NCBI RefSeq assembly: GCF_018860765.1
Contig: NZ_JAHKPV010000001.1
Span: 181,704 to 245,703, forward strand
Origin: Marinobacter salexigens
GTDB lineage: Bacteria > Pseudomonadota > Gammaproteobacteria > Pseudomonadales > Oleiphilaceae
Length of the DNA stretch: 64,000 nucleotides
Reading direction: 5' to 3'
The translations under genes were made by a program, and so were the position numbers. Of this stretch, positions 18,123 through 27,109 are shown piece after piece (within the stretch, counting starts at the first letter, position 1; each line of letters begins with the position of its first letter). Under the pieces are notes generated by a model. The model saw only the letters and a list, made by a program, of their open reading frames with translations, had not been told where the DNA came from and did no database searches.

Positions 18123-18620
18123 ATGAAGAAAAAAACAAATCATATCACAAAAATTTCGAACCTTCTTAGTAATTCTGGAATATTTGCCTCTGAACTATCA
18201 TTGCTAATATTAATGATAATAACAGCATACTCTGTAACTTCTCGGTATGTCTTTAATAGTCCTAGCATCTACGCTCTAGAAATAAGCATATACTTTCTAA
18301 TTGCTTGTACATGGGGGGCCGTCGGTTGGATTCATAAAATAGATAGACATGTAAGCGTTGATTTTTTCATCCTTAAACTGCCTGGCTTCTGGGGATCTTC
18401 CGCTCGTATAGTTTCTGAACTAGCTGTATTAACATTTTGTACAATGTTGATTTTCGCAGGCACCGATAAGGTTATAGAGAGCTTCGAAAAATCATACCGA
18501 TCGACCTCTTTACTAGAAATGCCTTTGTGGATACCGTACGCCGCGATGCCAATTGGTGGTTTTTTATTAGCAACAGTTACCATTGCACGCCTTACCACCA
18601 AATCCGGCGAGGAGGTGTGA
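18123..18620 (+). CDS. dctQ: TRAP transporter small membrane subunit (DctQ family)
   Basis: 165-residue inner-membrane protein with four predicted spans. The family signature region YVFNSPSIYALEISIYFLIA is followed by the amphipathic loop HKIDRHVSVDFF. The C-terminal part (LEMPLWIPYAAMPIG) is typical of the last DctQ span. It forms the membrane complex with DctM; the dctM ATG begins 1 nt after its stop codon. Base composition is AT-rich, like the whole island. Confidence 0.9.
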   Translation: MKKKTNHITKISNLLSNSGIFASELSLLILMIITAYSVTSRYVFNSPSIYALEISIYFLIACTWGAVGWIHKIDRHVSVDFFILKLPGFWGSSARIVSELAVLTFCTMLIFAGTDKVIESFEKSYRSTSLLEMPLWIPYAAMPIGGFLLATVTIARLTTKSGEEV

Positions 18621-18621
18621 T

Positions 18622-19923
18622 ATGGAACCTGTTTTTATTTTTTATTTAGTTGTTATTTCCTTTGCGATCCTAATGGTGGCAGGAACACCAATTTTTGCCT
18701 CTCTGGGTGTTGCAAGCATGCTAGGCATTTTTATCTATGGAGGTATATCTGCATTAGGGGGCATACCTGACATTCTGTATCGTGGACTTTCTTCATACTC
18801 ACTAATATCAATTCCTCTATTTATTTTAATGGGGGAAGTTATAGCTCGAACTAGTATTGGGGGAAAGCTATTTAACGCATTCATACTATGGCTCAACCGC
18901 CTACCGGGCAACCTCGCTGTTGCCAGTGTGGGCAGTTCGGCGGTATTTGGCGCAATGAGTGGGGTTAGTGTGGCTGGTGCGGCGACAATTGGACGATTTG
19001 CAATACCAGAGATGCTTAAACGCGGCTATGCGCCAACTCTTGCCTCTGGAACAGTTGCGGCGGCAGGAGCGCTAGCACTGTTAATCCCCCCCAGCATTGG
19101 CTTTGTACTATATGGTGAGGTAGCGGGTCAATCGATTGGAAGACTGTTCACTGCGGCCGTAATACCTGCAATATTAATTACTGGACTTATGGTTCTTTAT
19201 GTATCCGTTATAAGCAATATAAATCCAAACGCCGCACCCCGAGTTAGCAGAGACGTTCTTTGGTCTCAACGTTTCCGAGCCATTGCTGATATTTGGTCAG
19301 CTGTATTACTGATACTTATTGTTCTGGGCACCATTTACTTCGGGATCACGACACCTACGGAAGCTGCAGGTTTAGGTGCCGTCGGTGCATTCTTTATTGC
19401 GGGTATTTTTTACCGTGAACTTAGTTTTGCTAAGGTTTTTGAAATATTCAGATCAACAGCCGTAACCAGCGGTATGATCATGCTCATATTGATTGCGGCC
19501 TTGCTATTTGGATACCTACTGACTCGTTTAATGATCCCTCAGCAACTAGTGATTTTAGTGACGGAGCTCTCTCTTCCTGCTTGGGCTACTCTGATTTTAG
19601 TAGTATGTTTTCTACTCATTATCGGAATGGTACTTGATATAGTATCAGTTATAGTAATAACAACACCTATATTGCTACCACTCATGATATCTCTTGGGTA
19701 TGACCCAATATGGTTTGGAGTCATTATAATCATTAGCTGTGAAGTAGCTGCTATAACTCCACCTGTAGGACTTAACTTGTACGTCATCAAAGGAATTGCA
19801 CCGTCCGTATCTCTCAATGACATTATTCGTGGAGCAATGCCATTCGTTGTTCTACAAATTATTGCTATCATTATACTGGCCCTGTTTCCAAGTCTTGCGT
19901 TATGGCTTCCTTCGATGATGTAA
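18622..19923 (+). CDS. dctM: TRAP transporter large membrane subunit (DctM family)
   Basis: 433-residue polytopic permease (about 12 spans) that drives sodium- or proton-coupled import of the DctP ligand. The start is at 18622 behind the strong site GAGGAGG. Family landmarks include IPLFILMGEVIARTSIGGKL, GAMSGVSVAGAATIGRFAIP, AGALALLIPPSIGFVLYGEV and near the C-terminus AAITPPVGLNLYVIKGIAP. It follows dctQ directly, giving the standard dctPQM order. Confidence 0.93.
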   Translation: MEPVFIFYLVVISFAILMVAGTPIFASLGVASMLGIFIYGGISALGGIPDILYRGLSSYSLISIPLFILMGEVIARTSIGGKLFNAFILWLNRLPGNLAVASVGSSAVFGAMSGVSVAGAATIGRFAIPEMLKRGYAPTLASGTVAAAGALALLIPPSIGFVLYGEVAGQSIGRLFTAAVIPAILITGLMVLYVSVISNINPNAAPRVSRDVLWSQRFRAIADIWSAVLLILIVLGTIYFGITTPTEAAGLGAVGAFFIAGIFYRELSFAKVFEIFRSTAVTSGMIMLILIAALLFGYLLTRLMIPQQLVILVTELSLPAWATLILVVCFLLIIGMVLDIVSVIVITTPILLPLMISLGYDPIWFGVIIIISCEVAAITPPVGLNLYVIKGIAPSVSLNDIIRGAMPFVVLQIIAIIILALFPSLALWLPSMM

Positions 19924-20121
19924 AATATCAGCAAGTATAAATTCGAAAACATATATTAAAATTGGCATTGCAACGCAAAAAAAGGAAATATCATAGCGCC
20001 AAATAAATCCAGTGCATTAATACTCAAAACCCATAAAATCTCAACGTATCATACGCTTATACGCTTTGTATTTTTTGCCCAGTAACGCGAAAAATAGGTT
20101 TGAATCCTAGGAGAGCTCTCA

Positions 20122-21504
20122 ATGGATACTGAACTGACGAAAAACAAAAGTAATCGTAATAATGAAAATAAAATGTTGACCTTTTACGACCACGTCCCGA
20201 GGTTTTTGGAAGGGAGTGATAGTCCCCGCGCGTACCTTGAGCGCTGTATAAATACCATAATCAAGCGCGAGGCAGAGGTACAGGCATTTGTTTCAATGAA
20301 CTTAGTCCGTGCACGAGCGGATGCTGACGCATCAACAATGAGGTATGCAGCAGGAAAGCCGCTTTCACTCGTAGACGGCATGCCCATAGGAGTTAAAGAC
20401 CTTTTTGAGACTGAAGATCTGCCAACCGAAGTCGGTAGTCCTTTATTTAAGGGAAAATGCACCGATCGAGATGCCGCGGTGGTTCAAGGCTTACGCGAAG
20501 CTGGCGCTATTATACTCGGGAAAACGGTCACTGCTGAGTTCGGTTTTTATAGCCCTGGGCCAACGCGCAACCCTTTAGATATAACCCGGACTCCAGGGGG
20601 GTCATCTAGTGGCTCAGGGGCTGCCGTTGGAGCAGGTATGGTCCCCGTGGCAATTGGCACTCAAGTTGTCGGCTCATTGATTCGTCCATCAAGCTTTAAT
20701 GGCAACTTTGGCTTCAAGCCAACTTTTGGGGCGATCAATAGCTCCGGCGCCCACTCTAACCTCAGCCAGTCGGTTCTCGGCATGCATGCCGGATCTCTGA
20801 CAGATGCGTGGATAGCGTCATTTGAAGCTGCGCGTTTTGCGGGTGGAGACCCTGGCCACCCTGGGCTTTACGGTATCGATGAACCCATGATGAGCACAAA
20901 GCCAAAGGCGCTTGCTCGGATTGAAACTGCTGGCTGGCAGAAATGCAGCCCCGAAGTAAGGGAGTTATTTGAAAGATTGGTTAAGCGCATAGAAGAGAAG
21001 GGCGTAAATATAACTGACCGCTTTTGCGATATTAATGTCGAATCTTTTGAGTCCTCAGTAGAGCCTGCTTTGGATATTACAAACGATATATGTGGATATG
21101 AGTTTCGTTGGCCTCTATCCAGTTATCAACGGCGTGGGCCGAATGCTATTAGTAGCAATATAGCACAACGCCTAGAACGTTGGAAAAGCATTGAGAATGA
21201 AACCTACCGCAACCTTTTACAACAACGTGAAAAAATACGGAGCCAGCATGAACGCCTGAAAGATAGTGTTACCGCACTAATCACTCTTTCGGCAACAGGT
21301 GCAGCGCCGAAGGGCCTAGAATACACTGGAGATCCCATTTTCGCGGTTACATCCTCAATCCTAGGTGCTCCAGCGATCAGCCTTCCTTTACTTGAGGTCG
21401 ATGGAATGCCGCTCGGAATTCAAATAATTGGCTATAAACATCGTGATGCAGAACTCTTCGGCATTGCACGCTGGATCATGAGCATCTTCGATCATAAAGT
21501 CTAA
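20122..21504 (+). CDS. Amidase-signature family hydrolase
   Basis: 460-residue serine amidase. The Ser-cisSer-Lys triad is intact, with family-standard spacing: Lys92 (MPIGVKDLF), cis-Ser161 in the TPGGSSSGSG loop and nucleophile Ser185 (QVVGSLIRPSSF). These enzymes release ammonia from carboxylic amides. A strong AGGAGAG site precedes the ATG. It lies between a TRAP importer and a maleate isomerase, so an amide whose hydrolysis yields maleate (maleamate) is an attractive but unproven substrate. In nicotinate pathways that step is done by NicF, an unrelated isochorismatase-fold enzyme. Gln-tRNA amidotransferase activity is unlikely because no gatC or gatB is nearby. Confidence 0.88.
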   Translation: MDTELTKNKSNRNNENKMLTFYDHVPRFLEGSDSPRAYLERCINTIIKREAEVQAFVSMNLVRARADADASTMRYAAGKPLSLVDGMPIGVKDLFETEDLPTEVGSPLFKGKCTDRDAAVVQGLREAGAIILGKTVTAEFGFYSPGPTRNPLDITRTPGGSSSGSGAAVGAGMVPVAIGTQVVGSLIRPSSFNGNFGFKPTFGAINSSGAHSNLSQSVLGMHAGSLTDAWIASFEAARFAGGDPGHPGLYGIDEPMMSTKPKALARIETAGWQKCSPEVRELFERLVKRIEEKGVNITDRFCDINVESFESSVEPALDITNDICGYEFRWPLSSYQRRGPNAISSNIAQRLERWKSIENETYRNLLQQREKIRSQHERLKDSVTALITLSATGAAPKGLEYTGDPIFAVTSSILGAPAISLPLLEVDGMPLGIQIIGYKHRDAELFGIARWIMSIFDHKV

Positions 21505-21527
21505 CTTCAATTAATAGGGGATAAATA

Positions 21528-22307
21528 ATGCGCAACTATCGAATCGGACAAATTGTTCCAAGCTCCAACACAACTATGGAATCAGAAGTATCTGCAATGC
21601 TGCGTGCCCGCGAAGCTTTGGCACCGGAGCGGTTCAGCTTCCATTCCAGTCGCATGCGTATGAAGCAAGTCAATACCGAAGAACTTGCGCGAATGGACTC
21701 AGACTCAGATCGCTGTGCGCTTGAGCTTTCGGATGCCCACGTTGATGTATTGGGCTATGCCTGTCTTGTCGCTATTATGAGCATGGGAAAAGGCTACCAT
21801 AGAGTATCCGAAGAGCGCTTGTTAAGGCGTACAAGAGAAAATGGAGCTGAAGCCCCTGTGATTACGAGTGCCGGCTCTTTAATCAATGGGTTGAATTTAA
21901 TCAAGGCTAAAAAAGTTGCAATTATCACTCCTTACATGAAACCGTTGACTAAGGTTGTTGTTGATTATATAGAGAACGAAGGGATAGAGGTCGTTGACGC
22001 AATAGCGTTAGAAATCCCTGATAATATAGAAGTCGGCCGCCGCGACCCGAATGCACCGGCTGAACTAGCAAAAAAGCTGAATTTAGCTAACGTAGATGCG
22101 ATAGTAGCGTCTGCTTGCGTTCAAATGCCCTCCCTCACATCAATTAGCACAATTGAACGTGAGCTGAATCTGCCAACAGTCACTGCTGCCAGTTGCACTA
22201 CATACTTCATGTTGCGCTCTCTTGGTCTGAAGGAGTTCGCGCCTGATGCTGGCGCTCTTCTAAATGGAGACTATATAAGCAACACCTCTCACCAATCCGT
22301 TAAGTAG
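21528..22307 (+). CDS. nicE: Maleate cis-trans isomerase (NicE/MaiA-like)
   Basis: Asp/Glu-racemase superfamily enzyme of 259 residues expected to convert maleate to fumarate. The N-terminus (YRIGQIVPSSNTTMESE), the FHSSRMRMKQV block and both active-site cysteines, Cys79 in GYAC and Cys197 in SACVQM, match NicE of the nicotinate pathway by family knowledge, including the 118-residue spacing between the cysteines. An AGGGGA ribosome site is 6-8 nt upstream. It is the last gene of the island, 23 nt after the amidase, and a long hairpin follows. Other nicotinate-pathway genes (nicC, nicX, nicD, nicF) are absent from the window. Confidence 0.88.
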   Translation: MRNYRIGQIVPSSNTTMESEVSAMLRAREALAPERFSFHSSRMRMKQVNTEELARMDSDSDRCALELSDAHVDVLGYACLVAIMSMGKGYHRVSEERLLRRTRENGAEAPVITSAGSLINGLNLIKAKKVAIITPYMKPLTKVVVDYIENEGIEVVDAIALEIPDNIEVGRRDPNAPAELAKKLNLANVDAIVASACVQMPSLTSISTIERELNLPTVTAASCTTYFMLRSLGLKEFAPDAGALLNGDYISNTSHQSVK

Positions 22308-22325
22308 ATCTGCTTAAATATTTAT

Positions 22326-22372
22326 AAATGGGTTCATCTTATCTGAGTTTGAATTGCCTGATGAACCCATTT
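22326..22372 (+). terminator. Hairpin ending the TRAP/amidase/isomerase operon
   Basis: AAATGGGTTCATC (22326-22338) and GATGAACCCATTT (22360-22372) form a perfect 13-bp stem with a 21-nt loop, 18 nt past the isomerase stop. The T-run is short, so strength is uncertain. Confidence 0.65.
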
Positions 22373-22633
22373 GATGTCTATCCGTGATTCTAGATGTTCC
22401 AGACTACCCGTATAGATTAATGTTAGAAAATTATGGCTCTGCAGGTGCCATGGACTCAACGGCCAGTTTCCCAAGTTACACCCGAGAACAGATTCGGGTG
22501 GTCTTTAGCGAAGGCAAGAATCTACTGTTTCATGCTGCGCGCCTAGAATTTGTGGTGATGGTCAGCAGCCACCAACACCGCTTGCCCGTCACTACCATGA
22601 TGCTGATTATTGGCGATGATTTGATCAAACATT
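22373..22633. other. Non-coding or decayed DNA between the island and the IS66 remnant
   Basis: About 260 nt without a gene I can support. A plus-strand open frame crosses it, but it runs antisense into the IS66 remnant and resembles no family I know. It probably consists of decayed insertion-sequence DNA. Confidence 0.4.
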
Positions 22634-23079
22634 TTAATCAGGCTGTCCACTGCGCCGTGTCTGACCCAGCATGCATATCCAAAGGTTCTGTGGCCAACCA
22701 GATTTCGTCAATGTGGATCGTGGCAACAGTTCGCGCAGAAAGGCCGCGCACTGATCAGATTGCTCGGCCGGCCATTCCACCACAATCGGGCCACCGGCGC
22801 GGGGAATCTCGATGCGGATGGCGCGATGCTTTTCCACAACTGGAGGCGTTGCTGCAGGAACCCTGACCGGCACGCACACGGGCGCTGTTGATGACCCATT
22901 GCCGGCGCGTCGTGCCTCATTGATCCACCGTCGGAGCATGTTGGCACTCAGACCATTATCCAGAGCAATGCGAGAAACGGACGCTCCGGGCTTTTGACAC
23001 TCGGCCACCAGCCTGGCTTTGAATTCCGGGACGTGCCGACGACGCGGCCGGTAGGTTTGGTTACGCTTAAGTTACTCAT
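22634..23079 (-). pseudogene. IS66-type element remnant (TnpA with fused TnpB start)
   Basis: The main frame encodes an IS66 TnpA accessory protein (Tnp_1/HTH-like): EFKARLVAECQKPGASVSRI, ALDNGLSANMLRRWINEAR and the C-terminal RIEIPRAGGPIVVEWP. Two lesions are visible. Near the N-terminus the ATG at 23079 starts MSNLSVTKPT in a different frame from the following RPRRRHVPEF, indicating a single-nucleotide indel at about 23050. At the 3' end the TnpA stop is lost, and the adjacent frame holds the beginning of TnpB (IHIDEIWLATEPLDMHAGSD) without a start codon, before a stop. No full TnpB or TnpC remains. Confidence 0.8.
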
Positions 23080-23084
23080 AGTAG

Positions 23085-23110
23085 GTGTCCACTAAAGAAT
23101 AAGTGGACAC
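23085..23110. repeat. 26-nt palindrome upstream of the IS66 remnant
   Basis: GTGTCCACT and AGTGGACAC are perfect 9-bp inverted arms separated by 8 nt, immediately upstream of the TnpA start. It may be an IS end, a transposase-promoter element or a target-site feature. Confidence 0.55.
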
Positions 23111-23271
23111 TATCCTGACGGCTTTGGAGCCAGGCTCAAGATGGGTTTGCCGGACGTTTACACTCTTAGTGACTGAGAGCTTGCCAGATCCCCCCCCTAA
23201 TGACCCGGCTGAACGAACACTTCATCCTGCTGAAAGAGCCCGCTGACCGCGGCGGTCAGCGGTTCATGGCC

Positions 23272-25092
23272 CTAAGTAAATAAGCAAACATCATTCTTGC
23301 GCGCCTTTTTGACCTGATACATTGCTTCATCCGCACCTCGTATCAGCTCACGACTTGTCAGCTCGCCTCCCCAACCAATTCGAATTCCCACGCTGGCACC
23401 AACGCTTACCACCTCTCCCGACGGCAGAGTCACCGGTTGGGTAATCGCTTCGCGCAACCGGCGGCCGATTTCCAGCGCACTAGCTTCGGAGGCGACGTTC
23501 TCGGTGACCACTACAAATTCATCGCCTCCCATCCGGGCTACACGGTCACTGCCCCGGGCTTCCTTCTGCAGGCGACGCGCTATGGTTTGAAGCAATAGAT
23601 CTCCGGCCTCATGGCCGTATAGGTCATTCACTTGTTTAAAGCCGTCTAAATCGACCAAGATCACTGCTAGAAGCTCATCTCGGCGCTGCGCTCTCTGTGT
23701 GAATTCTTCCAGATGAGTCATTAGACCATAACGGTTGTAGAGCCCGGTGAGTGGATCTTTCACTACCTGAAGTTCCAGTTCGGCCTTGGCAACCTCCAAC
23801 TCTGAGGTTCGCTGAACAACCCGGTTTTCCAGTTCGCGCTCCTGCAGTTGTAGCGACACCACAAGCTGGCGCTGGGCCTCTTCCTTTTGACGTTTGAGTT
23901 CGTTAAATCGAGCCGCCAAACCAAAGGACAACAAAACCATTTCAATTGCGGAACCGATTTGAAGGCCGTAAACGGTGAAAAAGTTGGATGGTATCCAGCC
24001 CAGATTACGGACCGACAGTAGTGCAGCTCCTACCAATAGCAGTAACCAAGCCACCAAATATATTCGGGCAGCAGGAATACGATAGCGTGCGGCGCTAATC
24101 CCACTGATGATGAGAAATACGGTAGTCAACACACCCATCGCCGACATTATTTTGAGGGCGCCCTGTACTGGAACCACTAATGTCGTCAGAGTCCCGCACC
24201 ACCAACAGATCGCCATGATCAATAGTGCTTGGTCCCAGCGTGGAGCAATCCGACGCATATTCAGAAAGCTGCGGGCAAACATCACCGCCAGAGTGGCAGC
24301 CAAGGTGTACCCAGTTGGCAGAATGCGGTTTCCCCATTCACCAACCAGCCCTGGCCAAAGCAGCAAAGGTCCCAGATCGTTCATGCTAGAGGCGGCAATA
24401 CCAAAACTGAGCACAAACAGCGAATACAGCAGAAAAGAACGCTGACCGGTTCCGAGAAACAGCAGGAAATTATAGGTTCCTAGCGCCACCAGCATGCCGA
24501 AGTACAAAGCCAACCATACGTACTCCTGATCACTGTCCTCGTAGAACTCAAAGATCGGCGCCAGCCGAGCATTCAGCGTCATGCTGGCATGGGTACTCAC
24601 CCGCAGGTACAGCGTCGCCCGCTCTCCGGGCTCAAACGAAATCGGGAATACCGGCTTGCGATGGGCCACCACGCGATCCATCGGCGCTAGGTTGCGCCCA
24701 GACTGCATATGCTCAACCGCGCCATTGGCGCTCACCCGATAAAGCTGAATGTCATCCAAATAGGCATAGGTAAACTCAAGGATTCGGTCCAAACGCTGGC
24801 TCGAATGGGATTCCACTTCAATCCGCATCCAAAACACGTCAGGTGTGTAGCCCTGATGGAGATCACCTGACGTGACTGGGCCGAAAGGCTTGATTCCGCT
24901 GCGCACCTCTTCGAACGTCAGCTCACCACTGGTGTCTCGCAGCAAGGAGATAAATCCGTCCAATGGCTGAGCCATGCGTTCGTCCAGCGCCAGCACACGG
25001 TCTGCGCTCCAGCCCGAGACCGTCGCCAGCAGCAACCACACAAGGACCAAGCACCGACTTGTCAAACGGCAACCACCCGACAGCAAACGCAT
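23272..25092 (-). CDS. 7TMR-DISM receptor diguanylate cyclase
   Basis: Membrane-bound diguanylate cyclase making c-di-GMP from two GTP. The order is: signal peptide, periplasmic 7TMR-DISM extracellular domain (about 40-180, with DVFWMRIEVES), seven-helix 7TMR-DISM membrane block (about 190-400, with LALYFGMLVALGTYNFLLF), coiled coil, and GGDEF domain (about 450-600). The active-site motif RMGGDEFVVV is intact, and DPLTGLYNR opens the domain. The ATG at 25092 is preferred; an in-frame TTG lies at 25122. No neighbour explains its signal. No inhibitory-site RxxD was clearly seen four residues before GGDEF. Confidence 0.92.
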   Translation of the reverse strand: MRLLSGGCRLTSRCLVLVWLLLATVSGWSADRVLALDERMAQPLDGFISLLRDTSGELTFEEVRSGIKPFGPVTSGDLHQGYTPDVFWMRIEVESHSSQRLDRILEFTYAYLDDIQLYRVSANGAVEHMQSGRNLAPMDRVVAHRKPVFPISFEPGERATLYLRVSTHASMTLNARLAPIFEFYEDSDQEYVWLALYFGMLVALGTYNFLLFLGTGQRSFLLYSLFVLSFGIAASSMNDLGPLLLWPGLVGEWGNRILPTGYTLAATLAVMFARSFLNMRRIAPRWDQALLIMAICWWCGTLTTLVVPVQGALKIMSAMGVLTTVFLIISGISAARYRIPAARIYLVAWLLLLVGAALLSVRNLGWIPSNFFTVYGLQIGSAIEMVLLSFGLAARFNELKRQKEEAQRQLVVSLQLQERELENRVVQRTSELEVAKAELELQVVKDPLTGLYNRYGLMTHLEEFTQRAQRRDELLAVILVDLDGFKQVNDLYGHEAGDLLLQTIARRLQKEARGSDRVARMGGDEFVVVTENVASEASALEIGRRLREAITQPVTLPSGEVVSVGASVGIRIGWGGELTSRELIRGADEAMYQVKKARKNDVCLFT

Positions 25093-25122
25093 CTCTCCCT
25101 TAGAACTACACTGCCGGATCAA

Positions 25123-25579
25123 ATGATCGAGGCAGAAGAATTATAGCGGCTATTCGGTAATACAGACAGAACGGTCAACAACGAGTCAGGTAGCTATCGG
25201 TAAAAAGAGACCTGCTGGGCGCTTTATAAAAAAATAGTATTCTAGCGCCTCAGTTCAATTGTAAATTTCTTTATCTCAACGTACGCTAAATCGCCTTTTT
25301 GTGTACGGAAACACTATGAAATTCAAGAACGAAAGAGCGCCTTGGCAATTGACGTCTGACGTTTTGCGAGCATTTCAGTTTGAGCGCTTGGCTAACAGGT
25401 ACCGCTGGCCCGGCCTTAGCGCTGAGTCCTGAGAGGACATAGCGCGGTAGCCGAACGCATTGATACATCGCGAGCGACGGTAAATTGACTCATTTAGTAA
25501 CCAAACAGCGCCATATTTTACACCATTTAACACCTTGGCCGGATAGGATTGCATTGTCCACTTTTTCCGGAGATGCATA
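25123..25579. other. Intergenic region upstream of the lipoprotein gene
   Basis: About 450 nt without a recognised gene. It holds a possible 38-codon plus-strand open frame (25316-25432, starting MKFKNERAPW) without homology I know, and the promoter region of the downstream lipoprotein gene. I see no riboswitch or repeat in it. Confidence 0.35.
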
Positions 25580-27028
25580 ATGCCCTTCCCAACCAACACA
25601 CGGCTAAGCTACCTTGCCATCGCGCTAAGCGCGCTACTGACAGCCTGTGGCGGCGGTGGCTCGTCATCCTCTACAGCTGAAGCTCCCGATACATCGGCGA
25701 ACACGCCAGACTCCAGCGCACCCGATACTAATCTCCCCCCTGTCGAAACAACGGATCGAAATTTTTGGGTAGAGGGGTTTGCGGTGAAGGGTGCAATTGA
25801 CGGAGGGCTGATCTCTATTTGGTACCTCAAGCCTGATTTCAGGACAGATGATGGATGGGAGCAGATAGGCGAAACCACTAGAACCACCCAGAATGGCGCA
25901 TTCCGTATCTCAGTGCCTGAGGTTTATACCTCTCAGCCGTTAAAAGTGGTTCTAAAATCCGATACGCAAACCCTAATGCGTTGCGACGCCAAACCAGCAT
26001 GTAATACACCCTCTGGTGTCAGTGTGGGTTTTGGCGAGTGGTTTTGGCCGGGAAACAACTTGGAACTTAAGTCCCTCGTGAATACGGCTGATGCAAGCCA
26101 AAGCGTGGTTTTAACACCGCTGGTAACCCTAGTATTTGAAAAGTTCATTAAGTCTACGAGCCGCAGCTTTTCCAAGTTTGCAGAGCTGCTCCGGTTTCAG
26201 GAAGACCGTTACGGCCTCGACGCTGGCGCGCTTTGGAGAAAGCCCATCGATCTGGCAGCACCCGACTTGAACAACGTTCAAGCGTCGGACTTGAAAACGG
26301 CCCTATTGAATATTGCCTTTCTGAGTCTTGCAGATGGTCAAGAGTGGAACACGTTAGGCGATGTGCTTAACGCTGCCCGAGAAACCGCTGACCCCAATGG
26401 TGACTTGCCCCTTGAAGCGGGAAACAATCTGGGCCTGAGTGTTGAGCTGTTAACGCTTGCAGGTATGCTTCAAGCGGATTATTTACAGGACTACCTGAGA
26501 ACTGCAGGTGTTCACAGTGGGGTTATCACCGCAGCGGTGGCTGGCCTTGAGGAAACTCTGATATCAACCGGAAATACACCTGCACCTCAGCCAACTCCGG
26601 AACCAGCGCCTACGCCTGAGCCAACACCTCTACCTACTCCAGAGCCTGAGCCCACGCCCGAGCCAACACCTGCACCCACTCCAGAGCCAGAGCCTACTCC
26701 CGAGCCAACACCTCTGCCCACTCCTGAGCCTGAAACCCCACCGGTGGTGGTAACTGGCTCTGCGACAATGAGCTGGACCGCACCTGGAACCCGAGTAAAT
26801 GGCGTGTCGCTGACAATGGGTGAAATTGAGAAGTATATTGTCAAGTACGGCCAAGAGCAGAACGTTGAAGACAGAGCCAACGAAAAAGTGGTTGAAGATG
26901 GCCAAGCAATGGAATACCAGATTACGGGCCTTACGGAAGGCACCTGGTACTTCGCAATCAAAACCATAGATACCAATGGCCTTGAAAGTGACTGGTCAAC
27001 CTCTGTGAGCAAAACGATTTCCCGGTAA
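25580..27028 (+). CDS. Putative lipoprotein with proline-rich linker and C-terminal fibronectin-III-like domain
   Basis: 482-residue secreted lipoprotein of unknown function. The signal peptide ends in the lipobox LLTAC (Cys23), followed by a GGGGSSSS linker. The ATG is preceded by CCGGAGATG. Residues about 55-330 form a globular part I do not recognise. Residues about 335-390 are a Pro-Thr-Glu tract built of 14-residue repeats (TPEPTPLPTPEPEP type). The last about 90 residues (SATMSWTAPGTRVNGV ... LTEGTWYFAIKTIDTNGLES) look like a fibronectin type III fold. The layout suggests a cell-envelope protein reaching outwards on a stiff stalk. A strong terminator follows. Confidence 0.8.
   Translation: MPFPTNTRLSYLAIALSALLTACGGGGSSSSTAEAPDTSANTPDSSAPDTNLPPVETTDRNFWVEGFAVKGAIDGGLISIWYLKPDFRTDDGWEQIGETTRTTQNGAFRISVPEVYTSQPLKVVLKSDTQTLMRCDAKPACNTPSGVSVGFGEWFWPGNNLELKSLVNTADASQSVVLTPLVTLVFEKFIKSTSRSFSKFAELLRFQEDRYGLDAGALWRKPIDLAAPDLNNVQASDLKTALLNIAFLSLADGQEWNTLGDVLNAARETADPNGDLPLEAGNNLGLSVELLTLAGMLQADYLQDYLRTAGVHSGVITAAVAGLEETLISTGNTPAPQPTPEPAPTPEPTPLPTPEPEPTPEPTPAPTPEPEPTPEPTPLPTPEPETPPVVVTGSATMSWTAPGTRVNGVSLTMGEIEKYIVKYGQEQNVEDRANEKVVEDGQAMEYQITGLTEGTWYFAIKTIDTNGLESDWSTSVSKTISR
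26612..26737 (+). repeat. Three 42-nt tandem repeats (Pro-Glu-Thr linker)
   Basis: Three in-frame 42-nt units encode TPEPTPLPTPEPEP, TPEPTPAPTPEPEP and TPEPTPLPTPEPET. The units differ mainly at third codon positions. This kind of coding repeat can change copy number by slippage, altering stalk length. Confidence 0.85.
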
Positions 27029-27065
27029 CTCCGAGACATCAATCTCTGACTTTTCAACACTGCAT

Positions 27066-27109
27066 AAAAATAAGCCAGCCTGTCTATTATGACAGGCTGG
27101 CTTATTTTT
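27066..27109. terminator. Strong bidirectional terminator
   Basis: A perfect 19-bp stem (arms 27066-27084 and 27091-27109) has a 6-nt loop, and its ends are A-rich and T-rich. It ends the lipoprotein gene and could work on either strand. Confidence 0.92.

Noticed and set aside
20122..21504. Amidase as GatA of the Glu-tRNA amidotransferase
   Set aside because: No gatB or gatC is nearby, and its catabolic neighbours point to a small-molecule amide.
22384..22866. 160-codon plus-strand open frame
   Set aside because: It is antisense to the IS66 TnpA remnant and its translation resembles no protein family.
23200..23283. 27-codon frame with a perfect GC-rich hairpin (23240-23262)
   Set aside because: It overlaps the diguanylate cyclase 3' end and the frame is too short to support. 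The hairpin lacks a T-run on either strand.
25316..25432. 38-codon open frame (MKFKNERAPW...) upstream of the lipoprotein
   Set aside because: Only length and an ATG support it; no ribosome site or homology, so it is mentioned but not called.
26612..26737. Tandem repeat considered as a CRISPR-like array
   Set aside because: The units are contiguous, in frame and encode a Pro-Glu-Thr linker, with no spacers.
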